64,000 nt of DNA from Streptosporangiales bacterium (GTDB lineage: Bacteria; Actinomycetota; Actinomycetes; Streptosporangiales; WHST01). The position numbers and the translations under genes were made by a program. Positions 8,492 through 17,644 of this stretch are shown here, piece by piece (position 1 is the stretch's first letter; every line of letters starts with the position of its first letter). The stretch lies in the NCBI GenBank assembly GCA_009379825.1, contig WHTA01000003.1, forward strand, positions 62,001-126,000, given 5' to 3'. The notes under the pieces are model-generated. The model was not told the origin of the DNA, ran no database searches, and saw nothing but the letters and a program-made list of their open reading frames with translations.

Positions 8492-8600
8492 GATACGAAT
8501 CCTCTCACCGCATAACGGTCACAATCTAGCTCATCGATCAGAAGAGTCGCCACTTCACCTCTTTACAAGTCGTATCGTGAATATTAAGTGTGACATACGA
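8487..8600. promoter_or_regulatory. Probable IclR operator region with inverted ATACGA/TCGTAT elements
   Basis: The IclR-DUF6282 divergent gap holds a 12-base inverted repeat: TTCACGATACGA at 8487-8498 and TCGTATCGTGAA at 8570-8581. A third half-site, ATACGA, at 8595-8600 forms a closer inverted pair with TCGTAT at 8570-8575. The first arm overlaps the IclR start codon. The surrounding sequence is unusually AT-rich. This is the expected layout for an autoregulated IclR protein; binding is inferred, not shown. Confidence 0.6.
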
Positions 8601-8618
8601 ACAGTTTCTGGAGGTGAC

Positions 8619-9505
8619 ATGCCCGCCACTCCTGCTCTCACCGCAGTCCTGGACGGCCTGGTAGACATGCACTGCCACTCGGCCCCAGCCCGTTCCCGCG
8701 CCGCTTCGACCACGCCGACGCCGCGGCCGACGGCGCCAGAATCGGGATGCGGGCGATGGTCGCCAAGTCCCACCACCACTCCACGGTGATGGACGTGCTG
8801 GCCATGCGCCCCCGGCTGGGCGACGTGACAGCGCAGGTGTTCGGCGGGATAGCGCTCAACACCTGGGTCGGCGGTATCAACCCCGACGCGGTGCAGATGT
8901 GCCTGAACCTCGGCGGGAAGGTGGTCTGGTTCCCCACCAACTGCTCCGGCCGGCACATCGACTGCCATCCCGAGCACGCCGGTTTCCCGACGCCCACCGT
9001 AGAACTGACCACCACCCGCGTGGACATCACCGACGAGCGCGGCGAACTGTTTCCGGCGGTACACCAGGTGCTGGATCACATCCACGCCGCCGGCGCCGTG
9101 CTGAACGCTGGCCACGGCCACCCCGACGACATCCTGCAGCTGTTCACCGCCGCGCACGAGCGCGGCATCGACAAGCTCGTGCTCAGCCATCCCGACTTCG
9201 TCGTCGACGCCGACGTCGACCGTTGCCGGGAGCTGATCGCGCTCGGCGCCGTCATCGAGCACGAGATGCTCATGTACCACCCCGACGCACTTGGGTGGAA
9301 GATCGACCAGCTGCTGGGCTGGATCGATGCCCTCGGGCCTGAGCACGTGGTGCTGGCGTCGGACCTCGGGCAGGCCACGATGCCGAGGCCCGTCGACGGG
9401 TTCCTCACCGTGGCCGAGCACCTGCTCGCCGCCGGCGTGGACGCGAAGGACGTACGCCGCATGGTGGTCGACAACCCCGGCCGCCTGCTCGACCTGGACA
9501 CCTGA
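8619..9505 (+). pseudogene. DUF6282-type amidohydrolase-like protein, interrupted by a -1 frameshift
   Basis: Reading from ATG at 8619 gives VDMHCHS, a metal-binding His-x-His opening, then nonsense. The downstream frame, open to 9505, restores SPFPRRFDHADAAADGARIG and continues with MVAKSHHHSTVMDVL, GGIALNTWVGGINPDAV and later LSHPDF and LASDLGQ, consistent with a TIM-barrel metal-dependent hydrolase that I recognise as DUF6282-like. One base is missing within GGCCCCAG at about 8681-8688; adding one C rejoins the frames. The start has GGAGG upstream and lies just after the operator region. The downstream hydrolase and transporter genes are intact. Either a recent inactivation or a sequencing error in a C run. 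Confidence 0.75.
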
Positions 9506-9574
9506 CGCCGTAGGCCGGCCACCTTCGGCCGTCCTGGCCGAGCCGCCCACTCGACGACGATTGGAAGCTTTGCG

Positions 9575-10543
9575 ATGAGACTGGCCTCGTACACTAGCGG
9601 CGACCGCGCCCAGGTCGGAATCGTGCACGCCGACCAGACCGTCAGCGCACTCGGTGACCTACTCGGCTCGGCCGCACCGACCGACATGGTCGAGGTGATC
9701 ACCGCTTGGGCCGAGCTGGCACCACGCCTTCCGGGCACTCGAAGCGGCGGCTCGGAGAGCGTCGACGCACTCGACGTGCAAGGCCGCTGGCTGCCACCGG
9801 TACCGCGACCGTCGAAGATGCTCGGGGTCGCGCTGAACAACAAGACCCTGGCCGCACTGGCCGTGATGCCGTCGGCCCATCCCGCACTGTTCTGCTACCC
9901 GCCGTCGGCGCTGATCGGTCACCGGCAACCAGTGGAGTTGCGTATCGACTACGGCCTCACCCATCCGGAGCCTGAGCTGGGTGTGGTCATCGGCAAGCGG
10001 GTCAAGGACATCGACGCCGCCGACGCCTTGGATGCCGTGTTCGGCTACACCATCGTCGACGACATCACCTCACCGACGCTGAAGGCCGGTGACACCGTGG
10101 TCATCCCCCGCTCCCAGGCGAGCGGACTCGACGGTGCCAGCAGCAGTGGCGCGGCCGCGCCGATCGGGTTCGAGCACGGCGATCTCCAGCTGACCTACCA
10201 CGCCCGGTCCAAGGGCACCGACACGTTCGCCCCCTGCGGACCGTGGATCGTCACAGCCGACGAGCTTGGCGCGCCGAACGACCTGGCGGTGTCACTGACC
10301 ATCGACGGCGAACTGTGCACCGAGGACAACACCGGCAACCTGATGTTCTCCGCCGCCGAGGTGGTCGCACACGCCAGCACGTACTTCACCTTGCACCCCG
10401 GCGACATCCTTCACATCGGCAGCGCCGCCCGCGGCAAGTACCGGCTGCGCGAGCTCGACTACCAGGCTCGGAACGGGGCAGAGCGCACCATCCAGATCGA
10501 AGGCATCGGCGCGTTGACCAACCCGATCCGCCGGACCACCTGA
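9575..10543 (+). CDS. Fumarylacetoacetate hydrolase family protein
   Basis: A 322-residue FAH-family enzyme. The C-terminal catalytic domain has the metal-binding acid motif HPEPELGVVIGK (about residues 129-140) and the later SPTLKAGDTVVIPRS and GPWIVTADELG segments; the N-terminal about 90 residues form the small domain. Relatives hydrolyse or isomerise beta-diketo acids and ring-cleavage products (fumarylpyruvate, hydroxyheptadienedioate, acylpyruvates). It uses a divalent metal and is cytosolic. The gene is 69 bases after DUF6282 and 24 before the MHS transporter, so likely one operon under IclR control. The exact substrate is unknown. Confidence 0.9.
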   Translation: MRLASYTSGDRAQVGIVHADQTVSALGDLLGSAAPTDMVEVITAWAELAPRLPGTRSGGSESVDALDVQGRWLPPVPRPSKMLGVALNNKTLAALAVMPSAHPALFCYPPSALIGHRQPVELRIDYGLTHPEPELGVVIGKRVKDIDAADALDAVFGYTIVDDITSPTLKAGDTVVIPRSQASGLDGASSSGAAAPIGFEHGDLQLTYHARSKGTDTFAPCGPWIVTADELGAPNDLAVSLTIDGELCTEDNTGNLMFSAAEVVAHASTYFTLHPGDILHIGSAARGKYRLRELDYQARNGAERTIQIEGIGALTNPIRRTT

Positions 10544-10567
10544 GGGCAACGACGCCGAGGAGGAGCC

Positions 10568-11905
10568 ATGTCGCACAACGCATCCACCGCCCCCAGTTGG
10601 CAAGACTCCCGCCGCATGCTGCCCGGCATGCTCGTGGGCACGGTGCTCGAATGGTACGACCTGTTCATCTATGCCCAAGCCGCCGCGTTGGTGCTCGGGC
10701 CGCTGTTCTTCCCCCAGGTCAGTGAGACCGCCGGGACACTCGCCGCTTTCGCCACGTTCGGCGTCGGCTACCTGGCCCGCCCGCTCGGCGCCGTGATCTT
10801 CGGCCACATCGGCGATCGGTACGGACGCAAACGCGCCCTCATCGCGACCTTGATGCTGATGGGTGTGGCCACCACGGCCATCGGCGTGTTGCCGACCTAC
10901 GCCGCAGCAGGACTGGCCGCACCTCTGCTGCTCACGCTGCTGCGCCTGGCCCAGGGCCTGGGCGCCGGCGCCGAGTACGCCGGCGCGTTCGTCATGGTGG
11001 CTGAGCTCGCCCCGCGCAATCGCCGCGGACTGTGGACGTCGATCCCCGGTACCGGCATCTACGGCGGTGTGCTGCTGTCGGCGGCGGTCGCCGCAGTGGT
11101 CTTCACGCTGCCCGAAGCCGCCCTCTACAGCTGGGGCTGGCGGATCCCGTTCCTCGTCAGCTTCGCGTTGATCGGGGTGGGCATGTACCTGCGGCTGCAG
11201 GTCACAGAGACTCCCGTGTTCACCGAGCTCGCGCAGCGCAAGGCGGTGCGCAAACTGCCGGTATTGACCGTACTCAAGGAGATGCCGCTGCGGTTGTTCC
11301 TCGCCGTACTCCTGACCACGCCGATCGCGTTCAACGCCTACGTGGCGTTGACGTACAGCATCACGTACAGCGTCAAGCGGGGTCTCTCGGACACCGACGC
11401 ACTGATCGGCATCCTCCTCGGCAGCGCCGTCGCTTTGGTGAGCGTTCCGACGGCCGGCTGGGCGAGCGACCGCTTCGGTCGTCGTCCGGTGTACCTCACC
11501 TTGGCCGCCTTGACCGCTCTCGTCGCCGTCCCGTATTTCTGGCTGCTCTCGACCGGGCAGCCACCGGCCACTTGGGCGGCCCAGGCTCTACTGATGGGAC
11601 CGGTGGCGTTCGCGGTGACCGGAGCGCAGGCCGCGTTCCTGGCCGAACTGTTCGACTCGCGGTACCGCTATTCCGGGGTGGCGCTGTCGCGCGAGCTCAG
11701 CACGGCCGCACTCACCGCCCCTGCCCCGGTGATCGCGATCTCGCTCACCGCCGCCGCAGGTGGAGCACCATGGCTGACCGCCGGGCTCATGGCGCTGGTC
11801 GGTGTCGTCTGCTTCGTCGCCGTGCTGGCGCTACCGGAGACCTCCGGCATCGACTTGTCCCCAACCAACCGGGCCGACGTCGAAACCGCCGAGCCGACCC
11901 GGTAG
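10568..11905 (+). CDS. MFS transporter, metabolite:H+ symporter (MHS) type
   Basis: A 445-residue, 12-segment major facilitator. The start GTVLEWYDLFIYAQAAALV and the loop GHIGDRYGRKRALI are hallmarks of the MHS subfamily, which imports organic acids such as shikimate, citrate, alpha-ketoglutarate and aromatic acids by proton symport. A second RFGRRPVYL loop is present between segments 8 and 9. The ATG has GAGGAG upstream and lies 24 bases after the FAH-family gene. The position implies that it brings in the substrate of the surrounding hydrolases, probably a carboxylate. Confidence 0.92.
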   Translation: MSHNASTAPSWQDSRRMLPGMLVGTVLEWYDLFIYAQAAALVLGPLFFPQVSETAGTLAAFATFGVGYLARPLGAVIFGHIGDRYGRKRALIATLMLMGVATTAIGVLPTYAAAGLAAPLLLTLLRLAQGLGAGAEYAGAFVMVAELAPRNRRGLWTSIPGTGIYGGVLLSAAVAAVVFTLPEAALYSWGWRIPFLVSFALIGVGMYLRLQVTETPVFTELAQRKAVRKLPVLTVLKEMPLRLFLAVLLTTPIAFNAYVALTYSITYSVKRGLSDTDALIGILLGSAVALVSVPTAGWASDRFGRRPVYLTLAALTALVAVPYFWLLSTGQPPATWAAQALLMGPVAFAVTGAQAAFLAELFDSRYRYSGVALSRELSTAALTAPAPVIAISLTAAAGGAPWLTAGLMALVGVVCFVAVLALPETSGIDLSPTNRADVETAEPTR

Positions 11906-11950
11906 GACGCCGACCGCCTCGGTGTCGGCGAGGTCGTGGAAGGTTCCCGA

Positions 11951-12627
11951 GTGCACGCCTTGATCGTCTACGCACACCCAGAACCCACGTCGTTCACGGC
12001 TGCGTTGAAGGACGCTGCCGTGACGGCACTGACCGAGGCCGGCCATGGCGTCGACGTCTCGGATCTCTACGGTGAAGGATTCGACCCGGTCGCGGGCCGT
12101 CGCGACTTCACCAGCGTCGCGGATCCTGCGCGGTTCCATTACCAGACAGAGCAGGCTCACGCCTCGGTCAACCACGGCTTCGCCGCGGAGATCGTCCGGG
12201 AACAGCAGCGCATCGCCCGGGCACAGGTCATCATCTTCGTTTTCCCCTCTGGTGGGGCGGACCTCCGGCCATCCTCAAGGGATGGTTCGAACGCGTTCTC
12301 GCGTACGGCTTCGCGTACGAGGACGGGATGCGCTACGAGACCGGTTACTTCCGCGGCGCTGCCGGGCTGTTGGGCGTCAGCACGGGAGGCACTCGCCACC
12401 GGTTCTCCGCCGACGGCACGATCGAGCAGGTGCTCTGGCCGACTCAACGCTGCGTCGTCGAGTACCTGGGCCTGACCACGATCGAGCCATTCGTGGCGTA
12501 CGCATCGCCACCAGTCACCACGGCGGAACGGGGCACCTATCTCGGCGCCTGGCGACAGCGCGTGCTGCAGTGCGCGGCCACGGTCAGTGGAAGTTGTCGG
12601 TCAGCCAGTCGATGCGGCGGAGGATGA
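11951..12627 (+). pseudogene. Flavodoxin-like NAD(P)H:quinone oxidoreductase, interrupted by a -1 frameshift
   Basis: The first frame encodes ALIVYAHPEPTSFTAALKD, typical of the NQO/KefF/MdaB flavodoxin_2 family, up to IIFVFP. The next frame supplies LWWGGPPAILKGWFERVLAY, the highly conserved flavin-site segment, and continues to 12627. One base is missing in the CCCC run at 12244-12247; a fifth C restores FPLWW exactly. GTG at 11951 has GGAAGG seven bases upstream and is preferred to the in-frame GTG at 11936. The enzyme would be a cytosolic FAD/FMN reductase of quinones. Its 3' end overlaps the convergent Ppx gene by 44 bases, so the real stop may also be affected. Confidence 0.75.
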
Positions 12628-13522
12628 CGCCCTCTCGCAGGGCCCAGGGGCAGATCGCCAGGGACTCGGCGGCCAGCAGGTCCATTACGGCGTCGGTGAC
12701 GATAGCGCCGGCCAGTAGCTGCGGGGCGCGGCTGGCCGAGACGCCGGGCAGCTCGGCGAGCTCGTCCGTGGTCATCTCCGCCAGCCGCGGCAACCACTCG
12801 AGCAGCGTCTCGCGGCGCAGCCAGCGGTGCTCGTACTGGCCGGCGGAGCTCGGCGCGGCACCGCAGACCCTGGCCAGCGACCGCATCGTCTTACTGGTGC
12901 CGACGACGAGGTCGGGGTCGCCGACCTTCACCAGGTCGCGCACCACGGTGGCCACCTGCGAACGCACGTACGTGCGCAGAGCCTTCACCTCGTCCGCCGT
13001 CGGCGGGTTGCCTGCGACCCAGTCCCTGGTCAGCCGGTGTGCGCCGAGCGGCAGGCTGGTCGCGACGTCCGGCTCCTCGTCGATGCCGACCGCGAGCTCG
13101 AGCGACCCGCCGCCCACGTCGACGACCAGCAGCCGGCCGCTCGACCAGCCGAACCACCGCCGCACGGCGAGGAAGGTCAGCCGCGCCTCGTCGTCGCCCG
13201 GCAGCACCTGCAGGTCGACCTCGCACGCCGTACGCACCCGGTCGAGCAGCTCGCCGCCGTTGCTGGCCTCCCTGATCGCGCTCGTCGCGAACGCCAGGAC
13301 GTCCTCGCACCCCCGGTCGGCGGCGACGTCGAGCGCCTCCGTCACCGTGGTACGCAGCGCCCGCTCACCGGCCGCGTCGATCCGGCCGGCCCCGTCGAGA
13401 TGCGCCCCGAGCTGCAGCCGGGTCTTGTGCGACCAGGCCGGGAGCGGCCGTGCGCCCGGGTGCGCGTCCACGACGAGCAGGTGGACGGTGTTCGAGCCCA
13501 CATCCAGTACGCCCAGTCGCAT
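12584..13522 (-). CDS. Ppx/GppA family phosphatase (exopolyphosphatase)
   Basis: A 312-residue protein of the sugar kinase/Hsp70/actin superfamily. The phosphate-binding loop [17 protein letters not shown] is at the N terminus and the second nucleotide/phosphate motif [14 protein letters not shown] is near residue 145, preceded by [12 protein letters not shown]. It hydrolyses polyphosphate or guanosine pentaphosphate; actinomycetes often carry two short paralogues of about this length, and this one lacks the long C-terminal HD domain. It appears monocistronic, convergent with the broken quinone reductase gene. Confidence 0.92.
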   Translation of the reverse strand: MRLGVLDVGSNTVHLLVVDAHPGARPLPAWSHKTRLQLGAHLDGAGRIDAAGERALRTTVTEALDVAADRGCEDVLAFATSAIREASNGGELLDRVRTACEVDLQVLPGDDEARLTFLAVRRWFGWSSGRLLVVDVGGGSLELAVGIDEEPDVATSLPLGAHRLTRDWVAGNPPTADEVKALRTYVRSQVATVVRDLVKVGDPDLVVGTSKTMRSLARVCGAAPSSAGQYEHRWLRRETLLEWLPRLAEMTTDELAELPGVSASRAPQLLAGAIVTDAVMDLLAAESLAICPWALREGVILRRIDWLTDNFH

Positions 13523-13611
13523 GGCACCCGAGTCTAGGGCGTACCTGGGCTGCTCTGCCCTACCTTGCGTCGCTCACGGTGACCGGACGGCCCCGCTACG
13601 GAAGCGGCCGG

Positions 13612-14250
13612 CTACTGCTGTTCCTCGTCGGTCCAGAAGATCGGTTTGCGGTCCCTGGTGCGCTTCAGCTCGTAGAACCCGTCGGTGCCGGCGACGAGCA
13701 GCACGCCGTCCCACAGCTTGGCCGCGGCCTCGCCGCGGGGTGCCGGCGTGACGACCGGACCGAAGAACGCCGTCTCCCCCACCTTGATCACCGGGGTGCC
13801 GACCTCCTGGCCGACCAGGTCGATGCCCTCCTGGTGCGACTTGCGCACCGCGTCGTCGTACCCGGCGTCGTCGTACGCGGCCAGCAGCGACTCCGGCAGC
13901 CCCACCTCGGCCAGTGCCTCGGTGAGCACGGTCTTGTCCAGCTCCCTGCGGTCGTAGTGGACCCGGGTGCCGATCGCCGTGTACAGCGGGCCGAGCACCT
14001 CGGAGCCGTGCTGTTGCTCGGCGGCGATGCACACCCGCACCGGGCCCCAGCCCTTGCTCAGCAGCTCCCGGTAGTCGTCCGACAGGCCTTCCTTGTCCTC
14101 GTTCAGGACGGACAGGCTCATCACGTGCCAGTTGGTGGTTGTGTTTCGCACCTGCTCGACCTCGAGCAGCCAGCGGGAGGTGAGCCACGCCCATGGGCAC
14201 AGCGGGTCGAACCACATGTCGACGACGGTGGATTCTGCCGTGGCAGTCAC
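13612..14250 (-). CDS. DsbA-family protein, mycothiol-dependent nitroreductase type (CPWA active site)
   Basis: A 212-residue thioredoxin-fold protein resembling mycobacterial Rv2466c. After a short lead it has the active-site segment VDMWFDPLCPWAWLTSRW; the usual second cysteine is Ala (CPWA), so it works as a monothiol enzyme, if active. The cis-Pro loop is visible as EVGTPVIKVGETAFFGPVV. Relatives use mycothiol to reduce disulfides or nitro-compounds in the cytosol. GTG at 14250 follows GAGGAGG at good spacing; longer open frames upstream lack family similarity. It is divergent from pepN across 124 bases. Confidence 0.88.
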   Translation of the reverse strand: MTATAESTVVDMWFDPLCPWAWLTSRWLLEVEQVRNTTTNWHVMSLSVLNEDKEGLSDDYRELLSKGWGPVRVCIAAEQQHGSEVLGPLYTAIGTRVHYDRRELDKTVLTEALAEVGLPESLLAAYDDAGYDDAVRKSHQEGIDLVGQEVGTPVIKVGETAFFGPVVTPAPRGEAAAKLWDGVLLVAGTDGFYELKRTRDRKPIFWTDEEQQ

Positions 14251-14374
14251 AAGGGCCTCCTCGTACGGGCACTCTTCGTACATACGTCCATGGATGCGAC
14301 AACCTCTTCGAGGTCTGTCGTGTTCCCGTGGCAGGATGCCGGAGTCGGTGTGACCAGTCGAAGGGAAGGCCGCA

Positions 14375-16912
14375 GTGTCAGTCATCAACCTGACCCGCGC
14401 CGACGCGCGGGAGCGGGCCCACCTGCTCGACGTCGCGTCGTACCGGGTCGATCTCGACCTCACTACCGGCGACGAGCGCTTCGTCTCGACGACGACCGTG
14501 ACCTTCACCTGCCGCGAGCCCGGTGCCGCCACCTTCATCGACCTGTGTGCGCCCGCGATACGCGAGATCACCCTGAACGGCACGTCGCTGCCCGTCGACG
14601 GGTTCGACGGCATGCGCATCGACCTCCCCGACCTGGCCGAGCACAACGAGCTGACGGTGGTCGCCGACTGCGCGTACTCCCGCACCGGCGAGGGCCTGCA
14701 CCGGTTCGTCGACCCGGTCGACGACCGCGTGTACCTGTACACGCAGTTCGAGACGCCGGACGCCAGGCGGATGTACACCTGCTTCGACCAGCCCGACCTG
14801 AAGGCGACGTTCGAGCTGTCCGTCACCGCGCCCGCGGGCTGGGTGGCGGTCTCCAACACCGCACCCGACGTCGCCGGTGAGCCGACCGGGGACGGCAAGG
14901 AGCGCTGGCACTTCCCGCCGACCGAGCCGATCTCCACGTACATCACCGCGCTGGTCGCCGGCCACTACTCCCACGTGCACGACGAGCACGACGGCATCCC
15001 GCTCGGCTGGTACTGCCGGCAGTCGCTGGCCGAGTACCTCGACCCGGACGAGCTGTTCGAGATCACCAAGCAGGGCTTCGACTTCTTCCAGCGCGCGTTC
15101 GACTACCGCTACCCGTTCGACAAGTACGACCAGCTGTTCGTGCCCGAGTACAACATGGGCGCGATGGAGAACGCGGGCTGCATCACGTACGTGGAGAACT
15201 ACGTCTTCAGGTCCCGGGTCACGGAGGCCGCGCGGGAGCAGCGCGCGAACACCATCCTGCACGAGATGGCGCACATGTGGTTCGGCGACCTCGTCACCAT
15301 GCGCTGGTGGGACGACCTGTGGCTGAACGAGTCGTTCGCCACCTACGCGAGCACGCTGGCCGGCTCCGAGGCCACCAGGTTCACCGCGATGTGGACCTCG
15401 TTCGCCACCCAGATGAAGGGCTGGGCGTACCGGCAGGACCAGCTGCCGACCACCCACCCGATCTCCGCCGACGCCGGCGACCTGATCACGGTGATGACGA
15501 ACTTCGACGGCATCACGTACGCCAAGGGCGCGTCGGTGCTGAAGCAGCTCGTCGCGTACGTCGGCCAGGAGGAGTTCTTCGCCGGCCTGCGCCAGTACTT
15601 CAAGCGGCACGCCTGGGGCAACATCTCGCTGGCCGACCTGCTCACCGCGCTGGAGGAGACGTCAGGCCGCGACCTGGTCGCCTGGTCGAAGGAGTGGCTG
15701 GAGACCGCGGGCATCAACACGCTACGGCCGATCGTCGAGGTCGACGACAACGGCACGTTCACCGCCTTCAGCGTCCGGCAGGAGGCCACCGCGGAGCTCC
15801 CGACGCTGCGCCCGCACCGGCTCGCCATCGGGCTGTACGACCGCACCGACGCGGGGTTCGCCCGGCGCCGGCGGGTGGAGCTGGACGTCACCGGCGCCGA
15901 CACCGCCGTGCCCGAGCTGGTCGGCGAACGCCGGCCCGACCTGGTGCTGCTGAACGACGAAGACCTGGCCTACGCGAAGGTCCGCTTCGACGACCACTCG
16001 CTTGCCACGCTGATCGCGCACGCCGACCAGCTCACCGAGTCGCTGCCCCGCGCGCTGGTGTGGGCGGCCGCATGGGACATGTGCCGCGACGGCGAGCTGC
16101 CGGCACGCGAGTACGTCCGGCTGGTGCTCGGCAACATCGGCGGCATCGACGACATCTCCGTCGTCGAGCTGCTGCTGGCCACCACCGCCGTGGCGGTCCA
16201 CTCGTACGCCGACCCGTCCTGGCGCGACGCCGGCAGGGAGTGGGCGGCCGACGTGCTGCACGAGCTGGCCCGCCAGGCCGCCCCGGGCAGCGACAGCCAG
16301 CTGGCGTTCGTCAAGGCGCTGGCGACCATGGCCGCCACCGGCGAGCAGCTCGACACCGTGGAGGGTCTGCTCGACGGCACCGTCGAGCTGCCCGGCCTCG
16401 CGGTGGACACCGAGCTGCGCTGGCACCTGCTGGAGAAGACCGTCGCGGCGGGCCGTCGTGGTGCCGACGCCATCGACGCCGAGCTGGCCAGGGACCGCAC
16501 AGCGGCCGGCGAGCAGCACGCCGCAGGCTGCCGGGCCGCCATCCCCACGGCGGCGGCGAAGAAGGCCGCCTGGGCGTCGGTCGTGGAACGCGACGAGCTG
16601 CCGAACGCGACACAGCGCGCGGTGCTCAACGGGTTCCAGCAGGCCACCCAGGTCGAGCTGGTCGAGCCGTACGTCGACCGGTTCCTCGACGCCGTCGCGG
16701 GCATCTGGGAGACCAGGTCGGGGATCATGGCGCAGCAGATCACCGAGTACCTGTACCCGCGCCTGGTGATCTCGCCGGCGACCGTCGAGAAGACCAACCG
16801 CTACCTCGACGAACGGGAGCCGATCCCGGCCCTGCGCCGCTCGCTGCTCGAGGGCCGCGACACGATCGAGCGCGCCTTGCGTGCTCGGGCCCGCGACGCC
16901 GAGGCGTCGTAG
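14375..16912 (+). CDS. pepN: Aminopeptidase N (M1 family)
   Basis: An 845-residue zinc aminopeptidase removing N-terminal residues from peptides in the cytosol. The substrate-anchoring GAMEN motif (NMGAMENAGCITY, about residue 265) and the zinc site HEMAHMWFGDLVT followed by LNESFATYAS (HExxH-x18-E) are intact, with the catalytic Tyr in the FDGITYAKGASVL segment. The C-terminal ERAP1-like helical domain fills residues about 530-845. Length and domain order match actinobacterial PepN. GTG at 14375 has AGGGAAGG upstream. A GC-rich hairpin follows the gene. Confidence 0.97.
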   Translation: MSVINLTRADARERAHLLDVASYRVDLDLTTGDERFVSTTTVTFTCREPGAATFIDLCAPAIREITLNGTSLPVDGFDGMRIDLPDLAEHNELTVVADCAYSRTGEGLHRFVDPVDDRVYLYTQFETPDARRMYTCFDQPDLKATFELSVTAPAGWVAVSNTAPDVAGEPTGDGKERWHFPPTEPISTYITALVAGHYSHVHDEHDGIPLGWYCRQSLAEYLDPDELFEITKQGFDFFQRAFDYRYPFDKYDQLFVPEYNMGAMENAGCITYVENYVFRSRVTEAAREQRANTILHEMAHMWFGDLVTMRWWDDLWLNESFATYASTLAGSEATRFTAMWTSFATQMKGWAYRQDQLPTTHPISADAGDLITVMTNFDGITYAKGASVLKQLVAYVGQEEFFAGLRQYFKRHAWGNISLADLLTALEETSGRDLVAWSKEWLETAGINTLRPIVEVDDNGTFTAFSVRQEATAELPTLRPHRLAIGLYDRTDAGFARRRRVELDVTGADTAVPELVGERRPDLVLLNDEDLAYAKVRFDDHSLATLIAHADQLTESLPRALVWAAAWDMCRDGELPAREYVRLVLGNIGGIDDISVVELLLATTAVAVHSYADPSWRDAGREWAADVLHELARQAAPGSDSQLAFVKALATMAATGEQLDTVEGLLDGTVELPGLAVDTELRWHLLEKTVAAGRRGADAIDAELARDRTAAGEQHAAGCRAAIPTAAAKKAAWASVVERDELPNATQRAVLNGFQQATQVELVEPYVDRFLDAVAGIWETRSGIMAQQITEYLYPRLVISPATVEKTNRYLDEREPIPALRRSLLEGRDTIERALRARARDAEAS

Positions 16913-16961
16913 CGGGGCGGCCGACAACCAACCAGGCGGCCGGTGCATCGGAGCACTGTGA

Positions 16962-16978
16962 CGGGACGCTCCGTCCCG
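16962..16978 (+). terminator. Hairpin downstream of pepN
   Basis: A perfect 7-base inverted repeat (CGGGACG / CGTCCCG) with a CTC loop lies 50 bases after the pepN stop and before the lipoprotein gene. There is no T tract, as is common for actinobacterial hairpin terminators. A terminator is the simplest reading. Confidence 0.4.
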
Positions 16979-17004
16979 CCGACCCGACGCGAAGGGCACC
17001 GGCG

Positions 17005-17642
17005 ATGGCACGGCAAGGCACAGGTTTCCGCTCCCGGGCGGTCACGATTGGCGCAGTCGCCATGGCGACGATCGCGGCGCTGGGCATCTCCGGCTGCATG
17101 CCGAACTTCTCGTCCGACGCCGAGAAGGGCCAGGACGACGACACGACCGACGCGAAGCGCTCGATGAGCTTCGACCTGTCCGCGAAGGGCACCAGCCCGG
17201 TCGAGGTCGACGTACCCGACGAGCCGGTGGCGACCTCGAAGACGGACACCCCCGGCGTGGAGTTCGAGCTGTACGCGCTGCAGCGCTCCGGCAAGACGGT
17301 CAACGTCGTGTTCGCCATGCACAACACCGGCGACGAAGACGTCGAGCGTCACGACGCGCACAGGAACCTCGACGAGAGCCCCGGTGCAGTCGAGTGGCAG
17401 GCCAGCAACATCTCGCTGACCACGCGGAGCACCTGAAGGACTACCGGGCCTTCGTGCCCGGTGACGTCAACAACGAGCAGCGCCTGTGCTGCAGCGTGTA
17501 CCGCATCGGCGCCCGCCAGGACTACGCATCCGACGAGCGGCAGTACTTCATGACCCAGGTGGCGGCACCGCCGGCCGACGTGCAGACGGTCACCGTACAG
17601 GCAGGCGTCGCGGCGCTGCCCGACCAGAAGATCGAGGGCTGA
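17005..17642 (+). pseudogene. Lipoprotein, DUF4352-like, interrupted by a -1 frameshift
   Basis: The ATG at 17005 opens a protein with a basic N terminus, a hydrophobic core and a lipobox (IAALGISGC), so it would be exported and lipid-anchored. A linker rich in Asp follows, then an immunoglobulin-like stretch (GVEFELYALQRSGKTVNVVF, AMHNTGDEDV) resembling DUF4352 domains. The frame stops at 17436, while the next frame continues from about 17418 as DHAEHLKDYRAFVPGDVNNE to 17642. One base is missing around 17413-17421. The stop lies two bases before the OmpA-like gene start, so the two form an operon. The function is unknown. Confidence 0.7.
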
Positions 17643-17644
17643 GC

